From contig NZ_FRFA01000014.1 of NCBI RefSeq assembly GCF_900143535.1, positions 18,496-82,495 of the forward strand: 64,000 bases of DNA, in the 5' to 3' direction. This document shows positions 1-9,400 of this stretch, piece after piece. Every line of letters begins with the position of its first letter. The first letter of the stretch is position 1. Source of the DNA: Tateyamaria sp. Alg231-49 (GTDB lineage Bacteria > Pseudomonadota > Alphaproteobacteria > Rhodobacterales > Rhodobacteraceae). A program made the translations under genes and the position numbers. The notes beneath the pieces were generated by a model, which saw only the letters and a list, made by a program, of their open reading frames with translations, made no database searches and was not told the origin of the DNA.

Positions 1-654
1 CAGACGCCCCGCATCAAAGGACAGCTTTGCCGTCTGCGCCCGGTCCGACACGACTCCAACAACCTTGGTCGCAAGACCCAGAGCATCGCGCGCCAGAATA
101 GTACCGCAAATCCCTGACCCACAACCGATGGGCACATAAACGGTGTCGAGGTCGGGCTGTGCGGTAAACAACTCAAACGCATAGGTGGCCACGCCACGCA
201 CCAGTTCGGGGTGATAAGGCGGGACGATGAACAGGCCTTCTTCTTCGGCCACACGATAGGCCTCTTGCCGGGAACTATCGAAATCGTCGCCGAACTCGAT
301 CAACTCCGCACCAAAGGCACGCATGGCAGCGTTCTTTTCGACAGAATTCCCATGCGGCGCATAGACTTTGGCCCGCAATCCAGCCGTGGTCGCTGCCCAC
401 GCCTGCCCCTGCCCATGATTTCCGCGCGTCGCTGTGCAGATGCCCGGCACCTCTGGATGCGTGCGCACGAGCCAGTCCATAAAGGTTATGGCACCGCGCA
501 CTTTGAACGCACCAGTGGGAGTGTGGTTTTCGTGTTTGACCCACACTTCCGCTCTGGCCGCAGCACTGAGAAGCGGCCAGTGGTGCTGCGCCGTGGGCGG
601 CATCCGGGCGTGGACAAGGTTAGCGGCGGCGGTGAGGTCAGCAAGATCAAGCAT
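1..654 (-). CDS. Threonine dehydratase (PLP-dependent), 3' end outside window
   Basis: I translated the minus strand from the ATG at 654; the frame stays open for 218 codons to the window edge, so the C-terminus is missing. The protein belongs to the fold-type II PLP enzymes that deaminate threonine or serine to a 2-oxo acid and ammonia. The PLP lysine lies in TGAFKVRGA near residue 51, the substrate loop TRGNHGQGQA near residue 78, and a glycine-rich phosphate-binding loop GCGSGICG near residue 180. It follows the hydantoinase-family gene by 55 bp on the same strand, so the two may be cotranscribed. Whether a C-terminal ACT regulatory domain exists cannot be seen, so biosynthetic (IlvA) and catabolic types cannot be separated. 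Confidence 0.88.
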   Translation of the reverse strand, partial: MLDLADLTAAANLVHARMPPTAQHHWPLLSAAARAEVWVKHENHTPTGAFKVRGAITFMDWLVRTHPEVPGICTATRGNHGQGQAWAATTAGLRAKVYAPHGNSVEKNAAMRAFGAELIEFGDDFDSSRQEAYRVAEEEGLFIVPPYHPELVRGVATYAFELFTAQPDLDTVYVPIGCGSGICGTILARDALGLATKVVGVVSDRAQTAKLSFDAGRL

Positions 655-709
655 AGGCCGAACTATCAGTCCAAACCTCGTCGCTTGGCAACCCGACAGA
701 GAGGGCCGC

Positions 710-2701
710 CTACCCCACAGCGACCCGTGGTCGCCCAGCCGCTTCGACGGTCAGGGTCGCCTCGACAAACACCTCGCGGGCTTCGGCCTGTGCTGTGCGG
801 ATATCCCGGTGGACGCGCACATCTATCTCTTCGGCCCCCGCTGCCTTGGCGGCAGCCATTGCGCGATCCCGCAATGTCTCTTCCAACCGTGCCAAGGCCG
901 GGTCAGCGCCAGCAAAATCCTCTGGACCGCTGTCCAAGTGTACCCGGAACCGACCCTCGCTGGGCGATGTCACGGTGCCGGTGTGACGCATTGTGACACG
1001 TCCCACGACAGCGCCGATGGCATTGGCCACGCCCGCATCATCGGGCAAGATCATCTCGGCCCCAACAAGGTCACCGACAGCAGGGTAGTACGTGCCCGCA
1101 GACGCCCCCAAACCAATGACCGGCACACCAAGCCCGGCGTCTACACGCATCGCCCCTCGGTGCCCCTTCATCCCCTTTTGGATCAGAACATGTGTGGCGA
1201 GGGCCTCATCCAACCCATCCTCGGCCAAGGCGGCCTGCAACAGTGCCACACCGGTCTGATGGGTCAGTTGATCCACAACCATCTGTGCCATCTGTTCGGG
1301 GGTTGCGGCCAGTACGTCACCTGCACCGGTACGTCGACGGCCAAAAAGTTGACAGACCATGGCCGCAGCCCGCGCATCCCACGCCTCAAGCCGTCCCAAC
1401 ACATGGCTCGCATCTGATGGGGTCAGAGCCGACACCTGGACCAACCCGCGCCCCACAAGGCGCTTAAGCGCCCCCTGCTCCATCCGCGTGCGCAAGACAG
1501 CATCCAGCGGATGCACGTCCGTCCCGATCCGCGCCAACAGATCAACCTCGCGTGTACTGAGGCCACCCGCGTGCATGCCCTGCACTGCCCGCACAAAACG
1601 ACCATCGTGATCGCCCGGCGTCGTATTTCGCATTTGTGCCTCAAGCGTGGGCAAAACCACATCCGGAGCCTCAACAGCCAGCAAGGACACAGGCACCACA
1701 CGGCGCGGGCCAAGTGTCACGCCTCCACGCAGACCTTCGCTCACGAAATGTACCTCGCTGTCGCCGCCAAGGCCGGTGGTGCGCATGGCCACCGCTTCGA
1801 CCATCGTGCGGTGCTGGCCAACGCGCGCCCCATCTGCATCAATGGCCGGGCGCCCTGCCTTCAGCATGGCCACATCCGTGGTTGTGCCGCCAATATCGCT
1901 AACCAGCGCGGTATCAGCCCCCGTCAACCAGCGCGCGCCCACAATCGACGCGGCAGGCCCGCTCAGAATAGTCTCAATCGGGCGCATCCGGGCCTGTGCG
2001 GCAGACATCAACGCCCCGTCTCCCCGGACAACCATCATTGGTGCATCAATTCCAATGGTACGCAGTTCCGCCTCTGCCCGCCCAATCAGCGCGTCAATCA
2101 TCCCAATCAACCGTGCGTTCAACACCGCAGTCAAAGCCCGCTTGGGGCCGCCCAACTTGGCCGACAACTGATGGCTGGCCGACACAGGCGCGCCGGTGGT
2201 ATCGCGGACAAGCTCAGCAACACGGACTTCATGCGCAGGGTTGCGCGTGGCAAATTGCGCAGCCACAGCAAAGCCGCTCACGTCCTCATTATGTGTCTCT
2301 AAAAATTCTAATAGGGCCTGCTCGTCCAATGCGGCCGCCTCTGAACCATCGTGATTATGCCCACCCTCCAGCACGCAAACCGGATCGCCCGCAAGACCAT
2401 CGGCGAGGCCCTGCGCCTCAAGATCCTTGGCTCGAAACCCGACATAGATCAGGGCAACGCGCCCACCCTGGCCCTCGACCAGCGCATTGGTGGCCAAGGT
2501 GGTGGACAACGATGCCATCCCGACTTCTGACGGGTCAATCCGCGCTTGCGCCAGAACTGCGCGCACTGCTGCACCCACACCGATGGCGAGGTCTTGGCGG
2601 GTAGTGAGTGCCTTGGCGCGCGCCAGCACGACCTCTTCATCGCGCAGCAAAACCGCATCTGTATACGTGCCGCCAGTATCAACGCCCAACAAGATGGCCA
2701 T
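710..2701 (-). CDS. Hydantoinase/oxoprolinase family protein (HyuA-like)
   Basis: This 663-residue protein has the length and layout of the HyuA/OplA N-terminal family, which uses ATP to open hydantoin or 5-oxoproline rings. The N-terminal phosphate-binding motif GVDTGGTYTDAVLL is at residues 6-19, and the second ASKHA-type loop SDIGGTTTDVAML is near residue 268. No HyuB partner is adjacent, so the substrate is unknown. The ATG at 2701 is preceded by AAGGG about 8 bases upstream. The gene starts 10 bp after the queG stop, which suggests one transcript. The family assignment is firm; the reaction is inferred. Confidence 0.85.
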   Translation of the reverse strand: MAILLGVDTGGTYTDAVLLRDEEVVLARAKALTTRQDLAIGVGAAVRAVLAQARIDPSEVGMASLSTTLATNALVEGQGGRVALIYVGFRAKDLEAQGLADGLAGDPVCVLEGGHNHDGSEAAALDEQALLEFLETHNEDVSGFAVAAQFATRNPAHEVRVAELVRDTTGAPVSASHQLSAKLGGPKRALTAVLNARLIGMIDALIGRAEAELRTIGIDAPMMVVRGDGALMSAAQARMRPIETILSGPAASIVGARWLTGADTALVSDIGGTTTDVAMLKAGRPAIDADGARVGQHRTMVEAVAMRTTGLGGDSEVHFVSEGLRGGVTLGPRRVVPVSLLAVEAPDVVLPTLEAQMRNTTPGDHDGRFVRAVQGMHAGGLSTREVDLLARIGTDVHPLDAVLRTRMEQGALKRLVGRGLVQVSALTPSDASHVLGRLEAWDARAAAMVCQLFGRRRTGAGDVLAATPEQMAQMVVDQLTHQTGVALLQAALAEDGLDEALATHVLIQKGMKGHRGAMRVDAGLGVPVIGLGASAGTYYPAVGDLVGAEMILPDDAGVANAIGAVVGRVTMRHTGTVTSPSEGRFRVHLDSGPEDFAGADPALARLEETLRDRAMAAAKAAGAEEIDVRVHRDIRTAQAEAREVFVEATLTVEAAGRPRVAVG

Positions 2702-2711
2702 GAGCTAACCC

Positions 2712-3737
2712 TTACTCCGAACGAAGCTGTGTGACGGCCCACCGAGCCGCATCCGCAATAGCGCCATCTGGATCATCGCAAAGGCCCTGTGCAATCGAAA
2801 TCAATCGCGGATCGCCTGAATTTCCGATCGCATAAAGCACATTGCGCACAAACCGGTTCCGTCCGATCCGCTTGATCGGTGAACCAGAGAAGCGCGTGCG
2901 AAACCCGGCATCATCCAAGACCGCCAATTCGGCCAACGTTGGTGCGCCGACGGCCCCGAGATAGCGCATATCGCTGGCAGCGACGGCAAACTTGTTCCAC
3001 GGACACACCGCCAAACAGTCATCACAGCCATAAATGCGATTGCCCATCAAAGTGCGGAGATCTTCATCGATGGGACCCTTATGCTCGATCGTCAGATACG
3101 AAATGCAGCGCCGTGCATCGAGTTGATAAGGGGCCGGAAATGCATTCGTTGGGCACACGTCGAGACATGCCCGGCATGACCCGCAATGATCCACCTCCTG
3201 GGCATCTGGCTCCAACTCCAGCGTCGTGAAAACAGAGCCTAAAAAGGCCCAATTGCCCCAATCACGGCTCACCAAATTGGTGTGCTTGCCCTGCCATCCA
3301 AGGCCAGCGGCCTGCCCCAACGCCTTCTCCGGCACGGGGGCCGTATCCACAAATACCTTGATTTGGCCACCGGCCTCGTCAATCAGCCAACGGCCCAACC
3401 GTTTCAGCCTTTTCTTGACGATATCGTGGTAGTCGCGCCCCTGCGCATAAACGGAGACTGCACCCAGATCAGGACGCTCCAAAACTGCTAACGGATCGTA
3501 TTCCGGTGCATAACTCTCGGCCAGCATAAGGATAGAACGGGCCTCAGGCCACAAAGCGGCCGGGTCAGCGCGCCAGTGCATCCGTTCCGCCATCCATCCC
3601 ATCTGCCCGTGGTGACCCGCCTCCACAAAGGCGGCCAATCGCTCAGCTACATCAGGCACAGCATCCGGGCGACAGACACGGGCCGCAACAAACCCCTCTT
3701 CAAGGGCGCGTGCGACAAGAACCTCTTTCAGGCCCAT
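2712..3737 (-). CDS. queG: Epoxyqueuosine reductase
   Basis: QueG carries out the last step of queuosine synthesis, reducing epoxyqueuosine in the tRNA wobble position with a cobalamin and two [4Fe-4S] clusters. The 341-residue protein has both ferredoxin-type cysteine motifs, [12 protein letters not shown] near residue 187 and CDDCLAVCP near residue 240, and the family motif [12 protein letters not shown] near residue 57. Its C-terminal part resembles the HEAT-like helices of longer QueG proteins. The ATG at 3737 has an AGAAG-type ribosome site. It lies between a GST gene and the hydantoinase gene on the same strand. Confidence 0.93.
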   Translation of the reverse strand: MGLKEVLVARALEEGFVAARVCRPDAVPDVAERLAAFVEAGHHGQMGWMAERMHWRADPAALWPEARSILMLAESYAPEYDPLAVLERPDLGAVSVYAQGRDYHDIVKKRLKRLGRWLIDEAGGQIKVFVDTAPVPEKALGQAAGLGWQGKHTNLVSRDWGNWAFLGSVFTTLELEPDAQEVDHCGSCRACLDVCPTNAFPAPYQLDARRCISYLTIEHKGPIDEDLRTLMGNRIYGCDDCLAVCPWNKFAVAASDMRYLGAVGAPTLAELAVLDDAGFRTRFSGSPIKRIGRNRFVRNVLYAIGNSGDPRLISIAQGLCDDPDGAIADAARWAVTQLRSE

Positions 3738-3767
3738 GTTTTCTTCTGACTAAAAATACCACGGGGT

Positions 3768-3784
3768 CTGGGGTGGAACCCCAG
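3768..3784 (-). repeat. Small hairpin between GST and queG genes
   Basis: The 7-bp perfect arms CTGGGGT and ACCCCAG enclose a 3-base loop in the 60-bp gap between the GST stop and the queG start. On the minus strand the hairpin is followed by ACCCCGTGGTATTTTT. I recall similar C-rich hairpin and GGTATTTTT sequences as common intergenic motifs in Rhodobacteraceae; that is memory, not a search. It could act as a weak terminator or processing site for the GST transcript. Confidence 0.5.
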
Positions 3785-3797
3785 TCCGAACCAAGAA

Positions 3798-4463
3798 TCA
3801 GAAATCCAGATCATTGTAGTGCTTGGGCGGCGGAAAGCCTGACACCTGATCGGCCAGAATCGACCGGAAGGCCGGGCGCGACTTGATCTTGGCGTACCAA
3901 TCCTTGACCACCTCGCTGCGGTTCCAATCCACGTCCGAGATGTAGTCGAGGGCTGACAAGTGGGCCGCAGCAGCAAAGTCGGCCAGCGTCATGACGTCAC
4001 CCGCCAGCCAGCGGCGATGGTCCAGCAGCCATTTCATGTAATCCAGATGGTATTTGATCGCCTTGGCCCCGTCCTTGACGTTGCGGCTGTCGGGAAAGCC
4101 CTGACCCATCATTTTCTTATTCACGCGCTCATAGAGCAGCTTGGACGTCACCTCGTTGTGGAACTTGTCATCGAACCACCCCACAAGGCGGCGAACCTCA
4201 AGACGCGCTTCGGCCCCCTTGGGCATCAATGGCGGTTCTGGCCGGGTTTCCTCGATATATTCACAGATGGCGGCACTCTCGCTCATCATCACACCATCAA
4301 GACGCAGAACAGGCACTTTGGCCGCCGGGTTGCGACGCAAGAAATCCGGATCGGCGTCCCAATATCGCTCCTCAACCAGTTCCACTTCGATCTTTTTTTC
4401 AGCGAGGCTCAGACGAACCTTGCGGCAAAACGGAGAAAGAGGAACGTGAAATAGTCGGGCCAT
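3798..4463 (-). CDS. Glutathione S-transferase family protein
   Basis: The 221-residue length and two-domain layout fit cytosolic GSTs, which add glutathione to electrophiles or act as reductases or chaperones. The N-terminal thioredoxin-like domain (residues 1-80) carries the SPFCRKVRL active-site region and the cis-proline and glutathione contacts PVLRLDGVMMSESAAICEYI near 50-70. The helical C-terminal domain has the usual TLADFAAAAHLSALDY capping motif near residue 160. The ATG at 4463 lacks a strong ribosome site. The gene reads in the direction of queG. The substrate is unknown. Confidence 0.88.
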   Translation of the reverse strand: MARLFHVPLSPFCRKVRLSLAEKKIEVELVEERYWDADPDFLRRNPAAKVPVLRLDGVMMSESAAICEYIEETRPEPPLMPKGAEARLEVRRLVGWFDDKFHNEVTSKLLYERVNKKMMGQGFPDSRNVKDGAKAIKYHLDYMKWLLDHRRWLAGDVMTLADFAAAAHLSALDYISDVDWNRSEVVKDWYAKIKSRPAFRSILADQVSGFPPPKHYNDLDF

Positions 4464-4518
4464 GATTTATCCGGGCGTAGTTCTGGTCAGGCATCCATGC
4501 ACTTTAGGCGCAACATTT

Positions 4519-5253
4519 TCAACTCTGGAAACATCGTGCGCGTCCATCCGTGCGGATCGTGGCCGCCCCATCAAGGATTTGTCCCGCCCGCTTTCGTACA
4601 AAAGATGATGGTTTGCTGGCGGACCGGCCTTTGGGGTCGGGAAGAATGGCAGCCAGCCGCGCCGCCTGCGTATTTGACAAGGATGCAGCATCCACACCGA
4701 AATAATGCTGCGCCGCCGCCTCAACTCCGAACACACCCTCATCAAACTCGGCCACGTTCAAATAAACTTCCAGAATACGCCGCTTGGACCACAAGACCTC
4801 AACCAGCGGGGTCATGCCTGCCTCCATCACTTTGCGAATCCACGACCGACCATGCCAAAGGTAGACGTTCTTGACCACCTGCTGGCTGATGGTCGAGGCA
4901 CCGCGATTGCCGCCCGCATCTATTGCGTCACGAATGGCCGAAACATCCAGACCCCAGTGCAGACAGAAATTGGCATCCTCGGCGGCGACAGCGGCCCGGG
5001 CCATAATGGGCGCAATTTGTTCCATATCGACCCACTCACGTTCAACCCCGCCAAGGCGTCGTGATTCCTGAAGCATGTAGAACGTCGTCGGCGGGTTCAG
5101 CAGCCCCCAAAGTGCGGTGAAGACCACGGCCAGCAGAAAGACAACCGACACCATCCGCAGCGTCCAGCGCAAAAGCCAGCGCTTTATCCCAAAGGACCGC
5201 TTCTGTGACTTCTTCGATGTCTTGGCACTGCTCTTTTTCGCCATGGCGGACAT
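4519..5253 (-). CDS. mtgA: Monofunctional biosynthetic peptidoglycan transglycosylase
   Basis: MtgA polymerises lipid II into glycan strands at the cytoplasmic membrane. The frame is open from 5508, but the family match begins at MSAMAKKSSAK, so I place the start at the ATG at 5253 (244 residues, near the usual length); the ATG at 5244 is an alternative. A lysine-rich N-terminus precedes one membrane segment (about 28-48). The GT51 signature follows: AAEDANFCLHWG with the catalytic Glu, RGASTISQQVVKN, and RRILEVYLNVAEFDEGVFG. No transpeptidase domain is present. It lies 130 bp downstream of an SGNH hydrolase gene. Confidence 0.9.
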   Translation of the reverse strand: MSAMAKKSSAKTSKKSQKRSFGIKRWLLRWTLRMVSVVFLLAVVFTALWGLLNPPTTFYMLQESRRLGGVEREWVDMEQIAPIMARAAVAAEDANFCLHWGLDVSAIRDAIDAGGNRGASTISQQVVKNVYLWHGRSWIRKVMEAGMTPLVEVLWSKRRILEVYLNVAEFDEGVFGVEAAAQHYFGVDAASLSNTQAARLAAILPDPKGRSASKPSSFVRKRAGQILDGAATIRTDGRARCFQS

Positions 5254-5383
5254 ATAGAACAGTCTCGACGCAGGGCGGTAGAGCAGGATTTCATCCCGCC
5301 GACAGCTGTGGCTTATCGACCAGCCGCGAAACACACCCCGTCGCCTGTCCCAAAGCAGCGGAGCACGCACCACTCCTGCATCA

Positions 5384-6034
5384 TCACTGCCTAACAGATC
5401 TCGCCAAATACGCTCCGATACGCCTTGCACCTTCAAGTGAAGGGTGGATGCCGTCAAAGGCAAAATGACCTCGATCCTCCCGATCCAGCACCGCCTCACT
5501 GTCCACAAAGCTCAGCCCCGGCGTCTGAGCCGCCAACCGGGCCAGACGCGCGTCATATTCGACAAGGTAGGGACGGCACCCGGCAAACTGGCCGGACCGC
5601 GCACTGGCATAGTATCCCATCCAGATCACTTTGGCCCCACTGGCAAGGATTTCGGCCAGCAAGGTCGCCACTTCTCCGCTCAGATCCGGTGCGATCAACC
5701 CGTCCAGTACCGGGTCACAGGCGCGGCAGCCGCAATCCGCGAGAAAATCATTCGCCCCGCCGTTGATCAGAACAAGGTCCCACGGACCCGTGCGGAACTG
5801 TGCCCGCACGTCAAAGCCAACTGCACGGCCAAGGCCAGAGGTGTTGGAAAATCGCGCCCCGGCAACCGCATCATTTTCCACCTGCGCGCCCAGCGCCGCA
5901 CCCATCACGGAAGGGATGTCGCGGCCTGTCCACTTGTGCCACGCTAAAATACTGTCACCTATGGCCAGCACGCGCAGGGGCTCTGCACCCAAAGGTGTGG
6001 CCAGACACAACAGCACTGCAAAAACATATCGCAT
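5384..6034 (-). CDS. Exported SGNH/GDSL-type hydrolase
   Basis: The protein (216 residues from the ATG at 6034; a TTG at 6040 is the alternative start) begins with a signal peptide ending near LGAEP. It has the SGNH blocks: IGDSILAW with the catalytic Ser, the glycine region, NGGANDF with the block III Asn, and DGIHPS with the catalytic Asp-x-x-His near the C-terminus. The family includes periplasmic esterases, lysophospholipases and peptidoglycan or polysaccharide deacetylases. Two CxC-type cysteine pairs (CGCRAC) near residue 120 may form disulphides. The substrate cannot be told. It is transcribed toward mtgA. Confidence 0.82.
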   Translation of the reverse strand: MRYVFAVLLCLATPLGAEPLRVLAIGDSILAWHKWTGRDIPSVMGAALGAQVENDAVAGARFSNTSGLGRAVGFDVRAQFRTGPWDLVLINGGANDFLADCGCRACDPVLDGLIAPDLSGEVATLLAEILASGAKVIWMGYYASARSGQFAGCRPYLVEYDARLARLAAQTPGLSFVDSEAVLDREDRGHFAFDGIHPSLEGARRIGAYLARSVRQ

Positions 6035-6201
6035 AGCCAAACAGATATGCGGACGGGCGGCCGTTGCCAGTAATTAACTCCATGCTCACCAGAACTTGAG
6101 AAAACTCTAATTAATTACAAAGCGTTAATTGCTCACGCCCAATCGCCGATTCTGGTAAAATCTTCATGTCGAAACCAGACAAACTTTGTTGGAGATTGGA
6201 G

Positions 6202-6438
6202 ATGATTGACCCCACCACAAATAGCATTCCCGGCGCAGTGCCACCGGAATGCCGCGTTCTGAACGCCGCGGACGCCGCGATGGTCTGGGTGCTGAAATGG
6301 TCAGGCGACCCGAACTACGTGATCGCCAACAAGCTTGGCACCATGCCCAGTCGCATCACCGGCATTCTGACCGAACAGACCCATGTGGGCAGCAAGGACA
6401 AGGCGACCAAGATGATCGCCTCGCCTGAAAAGGTCTGA
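6202..6438 (+). CDS. Small conserved-looking protein of unknown function
   Basis: This 78-residue reading frame is preceded by GGAG 7 bases before the ATG at 6202, a better start than the in-frame ATG at 6166, which has no ribosome site. The sequence is soluble, with a central stretch (about 25-60: AADAAMVWVLKWSG, then NKLGTMPSRITGILTEQTHVG) that could form a short helix-turn-helix. I do not recognise the family. It ends one base before the gltB stop codon, so the two genes converge with no spacer. The upstream 160 bp (6041-6201) has AT-rich stretches suitable for a promoter. Confidence 0.6.
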   Translation: MIDPTTNSIPGAVPPECRVLNAADAAMVWVLKWSGDPNYVIANKLGTMPSRITGILTEQTHVGSKDKATKMIASPEKV

Positions 6439-9400
6439 TCACTCCGCCGGGATCGCGCCTTTGTCGAGAGATAGCGGAGCTGGCAGATGCACCAGCATCT
6501 CCTTCGGGCACACCTGAAGGAAGTGATGCTGTTCGTTGTCCCAGTGCTGCAGAATATCCGCCGCCTTGGCACTGCCAGTTTCGCGCAAATGCCGTTCCAG
6601 CAACTCTTCGAGCTGGGTCATCCAGTGCAGGACCGTCACGGGGCACGCCACCAGCGTTTCCATGTTCATCCGGTCCATGGCGATGCCGTCGGGATCATAG
6701 AGATACGCCATCCCGCCCGTCATGCCAGCGCCAAAGTTCGCACCGATCTCGCCAAGGATCACTGCGACTCCGCCGGTCATGTACTCACACCCGTTGGATC
6801 CACAGCCCTCAATGACCACATGCGCGCCCGAGTTGCGCACCGCAAACCGCTCACCCGCGCGCCCGGCAGCAAACAGGAACCCGTCTGTGGCTCCATAAAG
6901 CACCGTGTTGCCGATGATAGTATTATCGGCTGCCACGATGGGTGAGGCCATGGGCGGACGCACAACAACGGTGCCGCCCGACAGACCCTTACCCACATAG
7001 TCGTTGGCATCCCCGGACACTTCCAGTTTCAGCCCCGGCGCCGCGAAAGCGCCCAAAGACTGGCCAGCTGACCCTGTCAGCTTCACCGTCAGGTGATCCG
7101 GTTGCAGCGTATTGCGCATCCCGAACTGCTTGACGATATGGCTGGACGTGCGCGTGCCCACGGTGCGGTGCGTGTTCTGCACCGCGTAAGACAGTTGCAT
7201 CTTTTCGCCATCTTCAAGGAAGCGCGCTGCATCCCGCACAATCTGGGCATCCAGCGTATCAGGCACCGCATTGCGGTCCTTGTCGCGGTTGTAAACGATG
7301 TCCGCAGCACCATCGACAGTGATCAACAGCGGGTTGAGGTCCAGATCGTCCAGATGGGCCGACCCACGCGATACCTGAGCCAACAGGTCCGCACGCCCGA
7401 TCACGTCATCCATGCTACGTGCACCGATTTCAGCCAGCAGCTCGCGCACTTCCTGGGCGTAGAAGGTGATCAGGTTGACCACTTTGTCCGCGTTCCCGGT
7501 GAACTTGTCGCGCAACGCTTCGTCCTGTGTACACACACCCACAGGGCAGGTGTTGGACTGGCACTGACGCACCATAATGCAGCCCATTGCGATCAATGCG
7601 GCGGTGCCGATGCCGTATTCCTCGGCCCCCAGCATCGCAGCCATCACGATGTCCCGGCCCGTACGCAAACCACCATCGGTGCGCAGGGTTACGCGTTCAC
7701 GCAGGTTGTTCATCGACAGCACCTGATGCGCTTCGGTCAGGCCCATTTCCCACGGCAGACCCGCATATTTGATCGATGTCGCAGGCGACGCACCCGTCCC
7801 ACCGTTGTGGCCCGAGATCAGGATCACGTCCGCTTTGGCCTTGGCCACACCAGCCGCAATCGTTCCAACACCGCTGGACGCAACCAGCTTTACCGTCACC
7901 TTACAGCGCGGGTTGATCTGCTTGAGGTCATAGATCAGCTGCGCCAGATCCTCGATGGAATAGATATCGTGGTGCGGCGGCGGCGAAATCAGCGTCACAC
8001 CTTTGGTCGAGTGACGCAGTCGCGCGATCAGGTCGGTAACCTTCATCCCCGGCAACTGACCGCCCTCACCGGGCTTTGCGCCTTGGGCGACCTTGATCTC
8101 CAGCTCTTCGCACTGGTTCAGGTATTCAGCTGTGACGCCAAAGCGGCCAGAAGCCACCTGTTTGATCTTGGCCGACGGGTTGTCGCCGTTGGGTTCAGGG
8201 TGGAAGTGAGCCGGGTCTTCACCGCCCTCGCCACTGTCCGACTTCGCCCCAATGCGGTTCATCGCGACGTTCAGTGTTTTGTGCGCCTCCGGGCTCAATG
8301 CGCCCAAGGACATACCCGGTGTGACGAACCGCTTGCGGATCGAAGTGATGCTTTCCACCTCTTCCAGCGGAATAGGTGCACCCAGCGGCTTGATGTCCAA
8401 AAGGTCACGCAGATGGATCGGCGGGGCAGACTTCATCTTGGCCGAATACTGCTTCCACATCGCATAAGAGGCTTTGTTGCAGGCCATCTGCAGCATGTGC
8501 ATGGATGTCGCTTCCCACGCGTGGGTCTCACCCGAGTTGCGGGCCTTGTAGAATCCACCGATGGGCAAGACGTTGGTGCCGCCCCAGCCAAGGCTGTGAA
8601 TTTCCTCTGCCTTGGACTGGATTCCGGTGATGCCGATACCGCTGATGCGGCTGGTCATGCCGGGGAAGTATTCAGCACACATCGCACGGGACAAGCCGAC
8701 AGCTTCAAAGTTCAGACCGCCGCGATAAGACGACACAACGCTAATACCCATCTTGGCCATGATCTTGAGCAGGCCCTGATCAATCGCGTTGCGATACCGC
8801 GCGACCGCCTCAGTCAAGGTTCCATCAATCAAGCCGCGATCAATGCGGTCCGCCAGCGAGTCTTCGGCCAGATAGGCGTTCACCACTGTCGCGCCACACC
8901 CGATCAGCACAGCAAAGTAATGCGGATCGATACACTCGGCCGAGCGCACATTGAGCGAACAGAAGGTGCGCAAACCCTTGCGGGTCAGGTGGCTGTGCAC
9001 CGCGGACGTCGCGAGGATCATCGGCATGGCAATTTTCTCGCCATCCGAATGCTGGTCGGTCAGCACAATGTGCCCTGCACCCGAGCGCACGGCATCCTCA
9101 ACCTCGCGACGGATCTTGCCCAGTTCGTTGTTCAGGGCACCGGGACCGGGGGTAAAGGTACAGTCAATTTCCACCAGTTCCGCGTTGAATTGGCGTGCCA
9201 CCTCATCCCACTGCGCATTGCCGACAAAGGGACTGTCGAGCGTGATGATCTCGGTCTGCGCACTGCTTTCATCCAGCACGTTCTTGAGGTTGCCGAAGCG
9301 CGTCTTGAGGCTCATCACCCGGAATTCGCGAAGCGAGTCGATGGGCGGGTTGGTGACCTGAGAAAAGTTCTGGCGGAAGAAGTGCGACAGCGGACGATAC